Shown: positions 28,653 through 37,600, numbered from the stretch's first letter. The stretch is 64,000 nt of DNA from Campylobacter concisus (GCF_003049735.1 NZ_PIRM01000001.1:186001-250000), one strand, 5' to 3'. Notes: generated from the sequence alone by a model not told the origin. Numbers and translations are program-made.

Positions 28653-29474
28653 ATGGATAAAGAAAATTTCACGATTGAATGCTTTGGTAACGCTTATATT
28701 GGCGATGATGCGGCTGTGCTTGGCAAGCAGGTCTTTAGCAAGGACATCTTTGCTGAAAACTCGCACTTTAAGCATGGCTGGCTAAGCCTTGAAGAGATCG
28801 GCTACAAGGCGATGATCGTAAATTTTTCAGATACGATCGTGATGAATGCTAGGCCAAAATTTGCGCTTCTTGGACTTAGTTTGCCAAAGAATTTTTCGCC
28901 ACAGCAAATCAAAGAGCTAAGCGCTGGCATAAACAGAGCGTGCGAGGAGTTTGGCGTAAAGATAATCGGTGGTGACACGATAAGTAGCAAAATTTTAAAT
29001 ATAAGCGTTAGTGTAATTGGCGAGCTAAATGGTAAAGCTGTGCTTAGAAAAAATGCAAGATACGGTGATCTGGTAGCTTTTACTGGCGAGCTTGGAGGTA
29101 GTAAAAAGGGGCTAAATTCACTTCTAAGGCTAGCTCAAATTTCAAAAAATTCACGTTTTAAAAAGCCTACTTTAAGAGATAAATTTTTCTACAAAGCAGC
29201 TCATCTTGTAAACTCAGCTATGGATATCTCAGATGGGCTAAATGCCGATCTTGCTAAGCTTTTAAAGGCTAGCAAAAAGGGTGCTAAATTTACAAAAAAG
29301 CTAAGTAAATTTGAGCTTAGTAGCGGCGAAGAGTATGAAATTTTATTTACTTTTAGTCCTAAAAATTTAAACGCCATCAAAAGGATCGCCGCAAAAACAC
29401 GGACAAAGATTAGCATCTTTGCAAAAATTTCAAATAAAAGGTTAAAACAAAATGCAAGAAACCACCACTTTTAA
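28653..29474 (+). CDS. thiL: Thiamine-monophosphate kinase
   Basis: This is a 273-residue kinase that phosphorylates thiamine monophosphate to thiamine diphosphate. Motifs are [10 protein letters not shown] (15-24), the metal-binding [10 protein letters not shown] (about 108-117) and the conserved [16 protein letters not shown] near 188-203. It is shorter than E. coli ThiL (about 325), which is typical of the epsilon group. It overlaps truD by 23 nt. Confidence 0.93.
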   Translation: MDKENFTIECFGNAYIGDDAAVLGKQVFSKDIFAENSHFKHGWLSLEEIGYKAMIVNFSDTIVMNARPKFALLGLSLPKNFSPQQIKELSAGINRACEEFGVKIIGGDTISSKILNISVSVIGELNGKAVLRKNARYGDLVAFTGELGGSKKGLNSLLRLAQISKNSRFKKPTLRDKFFYKAAHLVNSAMDISDGLNADLAKLLKASKKGAKFTKKLSKFELSSGEEYEILFTFSPKNLNAIKRIAAKTRTKISIFAKISNKRLKQNARNHHF

Positions 29475-30576
29475 GCCACTTTATGCACTCACTCATGCAC
29501 CTATTGAGGCTTATTTTTCTAAAAATTCAGATGATTTTGTCGTGCGTGAGATACCACTTTACGAGTTTAGCGGTGACGGTGAGCACTTAATCGTTGAAAT
29601 TTCTAAAAAAGATATGACGACACAAGAGGCCTTGCATGTCTTAAGCGAGGTTACAGGAGCTAAGATGCGTGATTTTGGCTACGCTGGGCTAAAGGACAAG
29701 CAAGGTATGACGACTCAGTTTATCTCTATGCCACGTAAATTTGAGAGCAATTTAGCGAATTTTAGTCACGAAAAGATTAAAATTTTAAGCCTAAATGCGC
29801 ATAAAAATAAGCTTTGCATCGGACATCTAAAGGGAAATAGCTTTTTTATCCGCTTAAAAAAGGTGCTACCAAGTAATGCCAAAAAGCTAGAGCAAGCATT
29901 TATTAGTATTGACAAAATGGGCTATGCAAACTACTTTGGCTATCAGCGTTTTGGTAAATTTGGCGACAATGCCGAAACTGGCCTGGAGCTACTTAAAAAC
30001 GGGACAATAAACGGCAAAAAGAGCAAAAATGTAAAGCTAAACGACTTTTTGATCTCGGCATATCAGAGCGATCTTTTTAACCGTTGGCTTAGCAAACGCG
30101 TGGAGATTTCGAGATTTGCGCAGGATTTTAGTCTCTCTGAGCTAGCTCAAATTTACCCGTATCTGAGCGGCGAAAATTTGAAAAATTTAAAATCTCAAAA
30201 GAGATTTTTTAAGCTAATTGAGGGCGAAGTTTTGGGCCACTACCCGCACGGCAAGTGCTTTTTGTGCGAAGATTTGGACGCGGAGGGCACGCGCTTTGAC
30301 GCTAGAGATATCACTAGCTGCGGGCTGATCCCGGGCGCGAAGGCGTATGAGGCACAGGGTGCGGCGAGAATGATAGAGGATCAAATTTTCGCGCAGGCAA
30401 ATGAATACAAAGCTAAAATGACGGGATCTAGGCGCTTTGCGTGGTGCTACTTGGAGGATACAAACTATAAATACAACGAGGAAAAAGCGCACTTTACGAT
30501 AAATTTTACGCTGCAAAAAGGAAGCTACGCAACTGTTGTGCTAGAAGAAATCTTGCATAAAAATATCTTTGAGTAG
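29452..30576 (+). CDS. truD: tRNA pseudouridine(13) synthase TruD
   Basis: This is a 374-residue synthase that makes pseudouridine 13 in tRNA-Glu. The catalytic aspartate is D82 in [13 protein letters not shown]. Later family motifs are NYFGYQRFG (about 162-170) and the C-terminal [16 protein letters not shown]. The 3' third is compositionally unlike the 5' half: 35 and 37 GC of 60 in the rows at 30241 and 30301, against 17 of 60 at 29761, with GCG/CTG-rich codons. This suggests a recombinant segment. The reading frame is intact. Confidence 0.93.
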   Translation: MQETTTFKPLYALTHAPIEAYFSKNSDDFVVREIPLYEFSGDGEHLIVEISKKDMTTQEALHVLSEVTGAKMRDFGYAGLKDKQGMTTQFISMPRKFESNLANFSHEKIKILSLNAHKNKLCIGHLKGNSFFIRLKKVLPSNAKKLEQAFISIDKMGYANYFGYQRFGKFGDNAETGLELLKNGTINGKKSKNVKLNDFLISAYQSDLFNRWLSKRVEISRFAQDFSLSELAQIYPYLSGENLKNLKSQKRFFKLIEGEVLGHYPHGKCFLCEDLDAEGTRFDARDITSCGLIPGAKAYEAQGAARMIEDQIFAQANEYKAKMTGSRRFAWCYLEDTNYKYNEEKAHFTINFTLQKGSYATVVLEEILHKNIFE

Positions 30577-31008
30577 GGCGGCGGCTTGTCTTGCGAGCGC
30601 TTTTAAATGATTTTTGCGTCTATGCCGGTAACTGCAAGCAGAGTATAAATTTTGCTCCGCGATAGGCTGTATACCTTATCTTGGGACGAAATTTATTTCT
30701 TTTGTTTAGCTACGAGCATAGTGGCACATAAAACATTTAAAACCATCTCACAAGACTTTGCCTTAACTTTCAAGTTTAAATTTTGTAAGTCAAAATCCGC
30801 CTAGCCTAACGCTCTTTAAAAGTTGTGAGCGAAGCGGTGCAAAAACTTTACCTTGTCGTTTTAAGCTCAAATTTGCGCACTAAGACCCGTACCTTAACAT
30901 CACTAAATTTTACCCGTGGAGCAAGACGCAAGCGACGTGAAACACGAGCGTTTTTGGGCTCGGTTAGATATAATGGGTTTGCAAATTTATATTTTAAAAG
31001 GATTAAAA
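30577..31008. other. Non-coding stretch of 432 nt between truD and the peptidase gene
   Basis: No supported gene is seen. Short frames occur (for example from 30825), but they are basic, low-complexity and without ribosome sites. The first part continues the GC-richer style of the truD 3' end. A 7-bp inverted repeat (CTCACAA 30747-30753, TTGTGAG 30823-30829) is present but weak. The end of the stretch holds the promoter of the peptidase gene (TATAAT at 30969-30974). It may be a scar of gene loss. Confidence 0.55.
30969..30974 (+). promoter_or_regulatory. -10 element of the peptidase E-like gene
   Basis: TATAAT within GTTAGATATAATGGG lies 34 nt upstream of the ATG at 31009. There is no clear -35, as usual in this genus. 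Confidence 0.55.
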
Positions 31009-31626
31009 ATGGCAAATATTTTTCTTTGCTCTTATTTCGCGGAGGTTGCGAGCAAGATTGATGAAGTGGTAAATTTTCAAGGTAAAGATATTGTTTTTAT
31101 CGATACGGCAGCAAAATTTGAAGAAGTGAATTTTTACGTAGACGAAGCGGCGGAGATTTTAGAAAATTTTGGTGCGAGGCTAAGACACCTTGACGTCTCT
31201 TGCGCCAAGGATTCGGCAGCGCTAGTATCTAGCCAAGATGAGCCATCTTGTGAAGATAAAATTTTATCTACCATTAGTCAGTGCGACATCATTTACGTTA
31301 GCTGCGGAAATACATTTTATCTGCTTAACGAGCTGCGAAAATCGTGTGCCGCCCAAGCTATAAAAAACGCAGTGAAAGCGGGTAAAATTTATATCGGTGA
31401 GTCAGCAGGGGCGATCGTGGCCGCACCAGATATAAGATATGCTACGCTTATGGATGAAAATAGCCCAAATATGAGCGATTTTACAGGGTTAAATTTGGTG
31501 GATTTTTACGTCGTACCGCACTTTGGCTGCGAGCCTTTTGCAGAGGCCACGCACGAGATAATGGAGAAATTTGGGGACTTGTACGATTTACGACCTATAA
31601 ACAATGCTGAGTTTATCGCGCTTTGA
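31009..31626 (+). CDS. Peptidase E-like (S51) serine peptidase
   Basis: This is a 205-residue S51-family protein related to dipeptidase E, which cleaves Asp-X dipeptides. The nucleophile serine is in IGESAGAIVAAPD (about 123-135), the histidine in VVPHFGCEPF near residue 165, and the preceding VSCGNTFYLLNELR matches the family's GGGNTF motif with serine-cysteine in place of two glycines. The start at 31009 follows AAAAGG and a TATAAT. A longer frame from 30916 would include untypical sequence. Confidence 0.87.
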   Translation: MANIFLCSYFAEVASKIDEVVNFQGKDIVFIDTAAKFEEVNFYVDEAAEILENFGARLRHLDVSCAKDSAALVSSQDEPSCEDKILSTISQCDIIYVSCGNTFYLLNELRKSCAAQAIKNAVKAGKIYIGESAGAIVAAPDIRYATLMDENSPNMSDFTGLNLVDFYVVPHFGCEPFAEATHEIMEKFGDLYDLRPINNAEFIAL

Positions 31627-31765
31627 GATAAAATTTTATACGTTCTTTGATGAAACATACGCTAAATATTTACTCAAAGCACTCTATCTGCCTGCAAATT
31701 TACCTTTTAAATAAGAGAACATAAAGTTTAAAGTTTTAAAAGCTAGAAATTTAAGCCAAAGCCGC

Positions 31766-31771
31766 TATAAT
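31766..31771 (+). promoter_or_regulatory. -10 element of the RNase P RNA gene
   Basis: TATAAT in GCCGCTATAATTTCG ends 8 nt before the first paired base of the RNase P RNA (31780), the expected distance for a transcription start. Confidence 0.75.
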
Positions 31772-31779
31772 TTCGCTCT

Positions 31780-32098
31780 GGCACGGTAAGCGATCGCTTT
31801 TGATTTTTGAAAAAGAGGAAAGTCCGAGCTGCGATAAGACAAGGTTCCATCTAACGGATGGCTAGGGAAACTTAAGGGATAGTGTAACAGAAAGTAGACT
31901 TCCGCTTCGGCGGTAAAGGTGAAACGGCGGAGTAAGAGCCCACCGGCACGCTTGGTAACTTGCGTGGCCATATAAACCCAACCTGCAGCAAGAAGGGATG
32001 GTTTTGGTCTTATATTAAAACCCTTCGCTAGAGCTTGTTTGTAAAAGCAAGCGTAGATAAATGATCGCTCAAGACAGAACTCGGCTTAACGCCGTGCC
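31780..32098 (+). ncRNA. rnpB: RNase P RNA, class A
   Basis: This is the catalytic RNA that trims tRNA 5' leaders. The P1 helix is visible as GGCACGG at 31780-31786 pairing with CCGTGCC at 32092-32098. The universally conserved GAGGAAAGTCCGAGC (about 31815-31829), the GGTAAAGGTGAAACGGCGG segment with GTAAGAGCCCACCG (about 31911-31945) and the ACAGAACTCGGC near the 3' end are all present. The length, about 319 nt, fits Campylobacter. Open frames across it are spurious. Confidence 0.95.
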
Positions 32099-32118
32099 TT
32101 TAAATTTATAAAAATTGA

Positions 32119-32346
32119 TTAGTTTGTTACGTATTTTTGAGCTTTTTGTAGTTTTATAAGCTCATTTTGAATATGTGAAGACTTGCTTTTTAAAAGCTCT
32201 ATTGCACCGCCGATTAATGCTTGTGCTTCTTGCGCTAGAGCTAGGCTAGTAAACATATCCTCACTAAAATTTTCTGACAAAGCAGCTATTTTGCTAGTAT
32301 CTTCGTTTATCAATGCTAATTTAAACTCATTAATCCAGCTATTCAC
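32119..32346 (-). CDS. Small helical protein downstream of fliS (possible FliT-like chaperone)
   Basis: This is a 75-residue, all-helical protein with no cysteine or signal peptide. It overlaps fliS by 8 nt and ends the flaG-fliD-fliS operon. The position is where enterobacteria carry fliT, the FliD cap chaperone. Size and helical character fit, but I cannot show homology. A role as FliD or FliS partner is an inference from position only. Confidence 0.7.
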   Translation of the reverse strand: MNSWINEFKLALINEDTSKIAALSENFSEDMFTSLALAQEAQALIGGAIELLKSKSSHIQNELIKLQKAQKYVTN

Positions 32347-32710
32347 CTGAAGTTACCTCTCTCCATGCTTCTGATAGTTGCTTTACGACATTGGTTACTT
32401 CATTTAAAGCCGCGACATCATTTTGTATATTTGCCATAGCAAGAAGCTGCATCTGTCTTGTATAAAGGCCGCTAAGATAGTGAGCTACGTCGCCTTGAGA
32501 ATAATCAAGCGAATTTAAAAGCTCAACAAAAATAGCGTTTGTCCTATTAATATAATAAACTTTTTTCTCTATATCTCCAGCTTCTATCGCCTTTTTGGTA
32601 CGAAATATAAATTTTAAAATTCCGTCATAAAGCATTTCTATTAATTTAGTTGGGGACTCAATGCCCCCAAAACTAGACTGTGCGTATGCACTATATGCAC
32701 TTTGATTCAT
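32339..32710 (-). CDS. fliS: Flagellin export chaperone FliS
   Basis: This is a 123-residue helical chaperone that holds the flagellin C-terminus before export. Family features are YxxxQSSFGGIESPTKLIEMLYDGILKFI (about 7-35), NRTNAIFVELLNSLDYSQGDVAHYLSGLY (53-81) and a late EVTNVVKQLSEAWREV. It lies 9 nt after fliD. Confidence 0.94.
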   Translation of the reverse strand: MNQSAYSAYAQSSFGGIESPTKLIEMLYDGILKFIFRTKKAIEAGDIEKKVYYINRTNAIFVELLNSLDYSQGDVAHYLSGLYTRQMQLLAMANIQNDVAALNEVTNVVKQLSEAWREVTSGE

Positions 32711-32719
32711 CTTTCTCTC

Positions 32720-34480
32720 TTATTTTCTACTATTTATCTCTGCATCTATTATTGATTTTAGTGTTGAGAACTGATTTTCTAAGCTTGCGATGATAGCGTT
32801 GTACTTTATAAAGCGCTCTTGCATTGTTGTATATTTCTCATCTAAAAGCTTTTGTGTGCTCTCTTTATTTTTTGTGATCGACTCGTTTTCGTCTTTTAGC
32901 TGATTTTGCATAGCGATCATTGTGCCTTTTTTACCAACGACACCATCAAGCATTTTAGCTAGCTTTGTAAATAGCCCATCTGTTTTTTTAGTTACTGAAT
33001 TTACAGTTGCTTCGCTCATGCCTAGAGTCGTTAGAGCAGGAGCTTTACCTTTTACTTCGATATTTTCACCATCGCTTCTTTTTAAGACGATTCTTTTGCC
33101 ACTGTTATCAAGACTGGCTGTAACTCCAGTTATGCCAGCGTCATTTATGGCTTGTTGAAGTTTTAGTGCATTTTCTTCGGCTGTGGCTGTGGCTGTAGTT
33201 GAGAATGTAACTGACTTACCGTTTATTGTAAGATCACCAGCTTTTATGTCTAATGCTCCAGCACTAACAGTCGATGCTCCCATATAGCTTATTGGCTCGA
33301 TCTTACTTGATCCCATGAAAAATTTCTGAATCTCTTCAGGATCTTTGCTAAGAGCTGCGTTAAATTTATTTAGATCAAGCTGAAGCTGACCGTCTTTATC
33401 AGGCACTATGCCATATTTACTTAATGCTTTACCTTCGCTGTCTTGTCCATTTACAAGACGACCAATGTTTGATCTTAAGCTTGAAATTTCGCTAACACCT
33501 TGGAAAGTGCCAGCTCCCTTTTCCTCGTCATATTTTGTGGCTATACCAAGGTTCATGGTCATTAGGTTGTAGTCTTTGATAAATTCTTCAACCGCTTTTA
33601 TTACCTCTTTTGTATCCTGAGAGACGCTTACGTTTGTTTTACCAGTTTCATTTAATGTAATAGAAATTCCCGGTCTTAAGTCGTTGAAGGTATTTTTGCT
33701 TCTTTTTACATTTACTCCGTTATATGTAAATTCCGCATCTTGTGCTTTCAAAATTCTATTCTTTTCAAAATTTGATGTCATCTTTGGTGTGCCATCAGGA
33801 TTTGTTAGTAGAGTGCCATTTGCATCTTTATCTTGAAACTGCGTACTATCCCAGCCCAGCTTATCTAAAACACCAGCCGTATCATTTGAAAATTTAATAG
33901 TCTGCGTTGCACCAGTATTGCCTGATTGAAGCATGATTTGATTTGGCTTATCTCCGCCAACATTTAAAATTCTAGCTTGCAATTTACCACGACTAATATC
34001 ATTTATCTTGTCTACAATATCTTGATATGTGGTTGATCTAGTTACGCTAATAGAAAATTTTTGTCCATCGATCTCAACATCAAAAGAGCCGTTGCTTGTC
34101 GCACCTACTAAGTTTGAAGCGTTTTTGAAATTTGAGCTTTGAAATGTATCTTTTTGAGCAAGTTTTTGCACATCTATACTAAAATTTTGAACGCTAACGC
34201 CATTTGCTGCTGAGGCTGTTACGCTTTTGCCAGCATTGTTTGTAGTTCTTTTTAGATAAAGTGCCTCTCCGCCAAGTGTTTTGCCACTTACGTTTACGTT
34301 GCTAACTAGAGTTTTTAGCGCTGCAAGGTCTTTTTGCTTTAGATCATTTCTTTCTAGCCTTTTTGTTAAAGGTTTGATCTGTCCTGCTTCATCTGCTTCT
34401 TTTAGCTTTTTGATAAGATCGTCATTTAGCCCGCTATTTTTTGTACCGATTCCTAAATTTGTTACGTTACCTACTGCCAT
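32720..34480 (-). CDS. fliD: Flagellar filament cap protein FliD
   Basis: This is a 586-residue filament cap (HAP2). The N-terminal coiled region and FliD_N domain (about 1-115) and the FliD_C region (about 290 onward; IKAVEEFIKDYNLMTMNLG, SSLRSNIGRLV) are clear, with terminal helices (LLDEKYTTMQERFIKYNAIIASLENQFSTLKSIIDAEINSRK). It is exported and caps the growing filament. It starts 2 nt after flaG. Confidence 0.93.
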   Translation of the reverse strand: MAVGNVTNLGIGTKNSGLNDDLIKKLKEADEAGQIKPLTKRLERNDLKQKDLAALKTLVSNVNVSGKTLGGEALYLKRTTNNAGKSVTASAANGVSVQNFSIDVQKLAQKDTFQSSNFKNASNLVGATSNGSFDVEIDGQKFSISVTRSTTYQDIVDKINDISRGKLQARILNVGGDKPNQIMLQSGNTGATQTIKFSNDTAGVLDKLGWDSTQFQDKDANGTLLTNPDGTPKMTSNFEKNRILKAQDAEFTYNGVNVKRSKNTFNDLRPGISITLNETGKTNVSVSQDTKEVIKAVEEFIKDYNLMTMNLGIATKYDEEKGAGTFQGVSEISSLRSNIGRLVNGQDSEGKALSKYGIVPDKDGQLQLDLNKFNAALSKDPEEIQKFFMGSSKIEPISYMGASTVSAGALDIKAGDLTINGKSVTFSTTATATAEENALKLQQAINDAGITGVTASLDNSGKRIVLKRSDGENIEVKGKAPALTTLGMSEATVNSVTKKTDGLFTKLAKMLDGVVGKKGTMIAMQNQLKDENESITKNKESTQKLLDEKYTTMQERFIKYNAIIASLENQFSTLKSIIDAEINSRK

Positions 34481-34482
34481 TT

Positions 34483-34878
34483 TTAACTCTCCTTGTCAAA
34501 AAGTATTCCGATACTTTCCTTGAAATACTCGCTTATTCTTATAGCTTCTTTGCTTGGAAGTTGTGTTATCTCTTCGCCAGTTTTAGCATCTTTTACTTGC
34601 ACAACCATTAAATTTAGCTTCTCATTGTAAGCAAATCTTACATTAGTATCGAGCTGCTGCATTTGATAGTTTAATCTGTCAGTAACTTCTCTTGTTCTTT
34701 TGGCAAACTCTTCGTTGCTAAGTCCGTCTAGCTCGTTAATGTCTTTTGTTTCGTTATTTTTATCAGCACTTAATTTAACATCAGAATGCTCGATAGGTCT
34801 GCTATCTATTTGACGTTGAGCGGATGTGCTCATGCTCGTATCTAGTACCTGATTTGCTGCTACCTTAAAGATTTCCAT
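34483..34878 (-). CDS. flaG: Flagellar protein FlaG
   Basis: This is a 131-residue FlaG-family protein with a variable N-terminus and the conserved C-terminal domain (TDRLNYQMQQLDTNVRFAYNEKLNLMVVQVKDAKTGEEITQLPSKEAIRI). FlaG influences filament length in Campylobacter. It is the first gene of flaG-fliD-fliS and is preceded by a sigma-28-type site at 34911-34937 and a good AAGGAG ribosome site. Confidence 0.93.
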   Translation of the reverse strand: MEIFKVAANQVLDTSMSTSAQRQIDSRPIEHSDVKLSADKNNETKDINELDGLSNEEFAKRTREVTDRLNYQMQQLDTNVRFAYNEKLNLMVVQVKDAKTGEEITQLPSKEAIRISEYFKESIGILFDKES

Positions 34879-34910
34879 AGTTTTACTCCTTAAAACTTAC
34901 GTTAGTTTCT

Positions 34911-34937
34911 ACATCGGTAAAATTTTAAAATCCTTTA
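34911..34937 (-). promoter_or_regulatory. Sigma-28 (FliA)-like promoter of flaG-fliD-fliS
   Basis: On the minus strand TAAA (34934-34937) is followed by exactly 15 nt and ACCGATGT (34911-34918). The Campylobacter FliA consensus I recall is TAAA-N15-GCCGATAA. It lies about 33 nt before the flaG ATG. The same CCGATGTAG core occurs upstream of flgM. Confidence 0.65.
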
Positions 34938-34998
34938 GTGTTTATATAAATTTTTGATTATTTAGGCTAAAATCGAGCAAAAATTTATAGGAAGAGAT

Positions 34999-35343
34999 AT
35001 GAAAATTTCATTTGAGTGCGAGTGTATTTTACTTCAAAAGACACTGCTGCTTTTTTGTGGAAATTTAGCTGCTCATCATAAGGATTGTGATTTTGTAGTG
35101 AGTGACCGCGAGATTGCGACAAAAAAACCGCTATTTATAATAGGTAAAAATGCTCATCTTTCTCATCCTTTTACCAAGACAACACTTCTTGATACGCTTG
35201 AAGAATTTTACTCAGCTATGCAAATTTCAAAAGCAAATGAGCTAAATGAAGCTAAAAATGAAAAGAGCTTAGAAGAGAAAATTTCACTTTTGATAGATAA
35301 ATTTAAAGCTGATCTGCTTGAAATTTTAAGGGCAAATCAGTGA
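34999..35343 (+). CDS. Conserved hypothetical protein upstream of rsmD
   Basis: This is a 114-residue soluble protein with three cysteines near the start (C8, C10, C20) and a helical C-terminal half (SLEEKISLLIDKFKADLLEIL). I do not recognise a family. It overlaps rsmD by 4 nt (GTGA) and precedes the flgI operon. It starts at ATG 34999 after AGGAAGAG. A similar small gene sits before rsmD and flgI in C. jejuni as I remember it. Confidence 0.72.
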   Translation: MKISFECECILLQKTLLLFCGNLAAHHKDCDFVVSDREIATKKPLFIIGKNAHLSHPFTKTTLLDTLEEFYSAMQISKANELNEAKNEKSLEEKISLLIDKFKADLLEILRANQ

Positions 35344-35906
35344 AGCTTTACACTAAAATCTCAAGTGGTAAATTTAAAGGCAAAAGGCTTGAGCTGCCAA
35401 GCCTAAGCACGACTAGAAGCACAAAAAGCATCGTAAAAGAGTCTTTTTTTAATGTCATTAGAGATGAAATTTACTCACTTACATTTATAGAGGGTTTTGG
35501 TGGAAGTGGCGTGATGGCAAGCGAGGCCGTTAGTAATGGAGTACGTGAGGCTATCGCTATCGAAAAAGATAGAGCCGCTTTTAAGATCACGCAAAGCAAC
35601 CTTGCAAGCCTAGAGTGCTCGAATTTAAAAGCGATAAATGGCGATACCTTTTCTGTCTTGCCCGATATTATAAATTCTCAAAGTGGTAAGGTCTTGCTCT
35701 ACCTTGATCCACCGTTTGACATAAGAGCTGGCTTTGATGGCATCTACGAAAAACTTGTAAATTTAATCTCACAGCTAAAAAAAGAGAAAATTTATATGAT
35801 AGTTTTTGAACACAACAGCAACTTTAAATTTAGTGATGAAATTTCTACATATAAACTTGTAAAATTTAAAAAATTTGGAGCTACTTCGCTCTCTTACTTC
35901 CAATAA
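35340..35906 (+). CDS. rsmD: 16S rRNA (guanine(966)-N2)-methyltransferase, RsmD family
   Basis: This is a 188-residue SAM-dependent methyltransferase. The N-terminus ISSGKFKGKRLELP followed by TRSTKSIVKESFFNVI is the RsmD signature. The SAM motif is FIEGFGGSGVMASEAVSNG (about 50-68), and the catalytic motif LLYLDPPFD (about 121-129) replaces the usual DPPY. It starts at GTG 35340, overlapping the upstream gene by 4 nt. Confidence 0.92.
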   Translation: MKLYTKISSGKFKGKRLELPSLSTTRSTKSIVKESFFNVIRDEIYSLTFIEGFGGSGVMASEAVSNGVREAIAIEKDRAAFKITQSNLASLECSNLKAINGDTFSVLPDIINSQSGKVLLYLDPPFDIRAGFDGIYEKLVNLISQLKKEKIYMIVFEHNSNFKFSDEISTYKLVKFKKFGATSLSYFQ

Positions 35907-35921
35907 ATTTTTATAGTAAAT

Positions 35922-35939
35922 TTGGAACATCTTTTGCTT
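35922..35939 (+). promoter_or_regulatory. Sigma-54 promoter of flgI
   Basis: TTGGAACATCTTTTGCTT has the invariant GG at 35924-35925 and GC at 35936-35937, with 10 nt between, an almost perfect RpoN -24/-12 element. It lies 35-50 nt before the flgI ATG. Sigma-54 controls rod, ring and hook genes in Campylobacter through FlgSR. Confidence 0.9.
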
Positions 35940-35973
35940 TAAAACCTAAAATAGCTAAATTTTAGGAAAAAAT

Positions 35974-37026
35974 ATGAAAAAAATTTTATCTTTTGTAGCA
36001 GCTTCAGTGATAGCTACTTCAGCCTTTGCTACGCAGATAAAAGAGCTTGCAAACATCGTTGGCGTAAGGGATAACCAGCTAATAGGCTACGGCCTTGTTG
36101 TCGGACTAAACGGCACAGGTGATGGCTCAACGTCAAAATTTACTATCCAGTCTCTATCAAACATGCTTCAGGGTGTAAACGTAAAGATAAATCCAGATGA
36201 TATCAAGTCCAAAAATGCAGCTGCTGTTATGGTAACAGCCAAGCTTCCAGCGTTTGCAAGACATGGCGACAAGCTTGATGTTGTGATCTCATCTATTGGC
36301 GATGCAAAAAGCTTGCAAGGTGGCACCCTTCTCATGACGCCACTAAAAGGCGTTGATGGTGATATTTACGCTTTGGCTCAGGGTGCTTTAAGCATCGGCG
36401 GAAAAAGCATGGGTAGATCAGGTGGCAACCACCCAACCGTTGGCTCTATTCTAAATGGAGCTTTGGTTGAGCGAGAAGTTACTTATGACATTTACAATCA
36501 AGATAGCATAAGACTAAGCCTAAAAGATACAAATTTTAAAACCGCTCTTGATATCCAAAATGCTATAAATGCAAATATCTCTGATGATGCTGCAAAGGCG
36601 ATCGATCCAAGAACGGTTATCGTTAAAAAACCAGATGATGTTAGCATTATCGAGCTTGCAAGTGCTGTGCTAGATCTTGATGTGGAGTATAAGCCAGATG
36701 AAAAGATAGTGGTTGATGAAAGAACTGGCACGATAGTAAGTGGCATAAATGCCGTAGTTAGTCCAGTTGTCTTAACGCATGGTGCAATCACAATAAAAAT
36801 AGAGCCAAATAGCTACGATGAAGCAGCGCAAAACGATGTAAATATAGGAAGCGATACATCTGTCGCACCTAGCCAAAATTTACTTAAAATTTCAGGCGAA
36901 AAAACAACCGTTGCAAATGTAACAAGAGCGCTAAACAAGCTTGGGGCAACACCAAGTGATATCATATCGATACTTGAAAATTTAAAGCGAGTTGGTGCGA
37001 TACAAGTTGATTTGGAGATAATATAA
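35974..37026 (+). CDS. flgI: Flagellar P-ring protein FlgI
   Basis: This is a 350-residue P-ring subunit with a cleavable signal peptide (about 1-19, ending AFA). Family motifs are [63 protein letters not shown] and a C-terminal [31 protein letters not shown]. It polymerises around the rod in the peptidoglycan layer. It overlaps flgJ by one base. Confidence 0.97.
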   Translation: MKKILSFVAASVIATSAFATQIKELANIVGVRDNQLIGYGLVVGLNGTGDGSTSKFTIQSLSNMLQGVNVKINPDDIKSKNAAAVMVTAKLPAFARHGDKLDVVISSIGDAKSLQGGTLLMTPLKGVDGDIYALAQGALSIGGKSMGRSGGNHPTVGSILNGALVEREVTYDIYNQDSIRLSLKDTNFKTALDIQNAINANISDDAAKAIDPRTVIVKKPDDVSIIELASAVLDLDVEYKPDEKIVVDERTGTIVSGINAVVSPVVLTHGAITIKIEPNSYDEAAQNDVNIGSDTSVAPSQNLLKISGEKTTVANVTRALNKLGATPSDIISILENLKRVGAIQVDLEII

Positions 37027-37325
37027 TGCAAATAGACAACACATTAGCGCTAAATTCATACAATGAAATTTCTACAAATAAGATAAAAAATGCAAATGCC
37101 AAGCAAGACGCGCTTTTGAAAGAGCAAACCGATGCGTTTGAGGCATATATGGTAAAGGCTGTGCTTGATATTGCTTTAAAAGAAGATGAGCACAACTCGC
37201 TATATCCAAAAGCTGCTGGTAGCGATATCTATAGGTCAATGTATAACGATGCAATGAGTAAAGCATTGAGTGGAAATCTTGGTTTTTCAGAACTTTTGTA
37301 CGATTTTTTAAAGAGAGACTCTTAA
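37026..37325 (+). CDS. flgJ: Rod-binding protein FlgJ (N-terminal domain only)
   Basis: This is a 99-residue protein equal to the N-terminal rod-binding domain of FlgJ ([53 protein letters not shown]). The C-terminal muramidase domain of enterobacterial FlgJ is absent, as usual in this group. It probably acts as a rod cap, and a separate enzyme must open the wall. Confidence 0.9.
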   Translation: MQIDNTLALNSYNEISTNKIKNANAKQDALLKEQTDAFEAYMVKAVLDIALKEDEHNSLYPKAAGSDIYRSMYNDAMSKALSGNLGFSELLYDFLKRDS

Positions 37326-37348
37326 GTAAATTTATATTCTGCCGATGT
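37322..37348 (+). promoter_or_regulatory. Sigma-28-like promoter of flgM
   Basis: TTAA (37322-37325, overlapping the flgJ stop), a 15-nt spacer and GCCGATGT (37341-37348) form a FliA-type element about 35 nt before the flgM start. The CCGATGTAG core is identical to that upstream of flaG. Feedback control of the anti-sigma gene by sigma-28 is known in C. jejuni. Confidence 0.65.
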
Positions 37349-37383
37349 AGTGATATAAATATTTTATTTTAAGAGGTATGAAT

Positions 37384-37587
37384 ATGATAAGGCCTTTGAA
37401 CCAAAGACCAAATTTTCAGGCAAATGCGCTAAATAAAAATAGTGATGCCAAGGTCGAAACTCAGAGTAAAGAAGTAAGAACAAACGAAAACGCAAAGCTA
37501 AAAGAGATAACTGATGCCATAGAAAATGGTACTTATCAGGTTGATATCTCAAAAACGGCTAGGGCTGTGGCTGATGCGTTGCTGTAA
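37384..37587 (+). CDS. flgM: Anti-sigma-28 factor FlgM
   Basis: This is a 67-residue FlgM. The C-terminal sigma-28-binding helices are visible (LKEITDAIENGTYQVDISKTARAVADALL) after a disordered N-terminus. Two in-frame ATGs exist, at 37378 and 37384. The second is chosen because AAGAGG ends 7 nt before it and only 1 nt before the first. It lies between flgJ and flgN as in other campylobacters. It holds FliA inactive until the hook is complete. Confidence 0.88.
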   Translation: MIRPLNQRPNFQANALNKNSDAKVETQSKEVRTNENAKLKEITDAIENGTYQVDISKTARAVADALL

Positions 37588-37600
37588 TTAAGGAATTTAA

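Noticed and set aside
30825..31061. Plus-strand frame of 78 codons before the peptidase gene
   Set aside because: It is basic and low-complexity, has no ribosome site, and overlaps the peptidase promoter and start out of frame.
31765..31971. Minus-strand frame near 31765-31971
   Set aside because: It overlaps the RNase P RNA gene, whose conserved elements explain the sequence.
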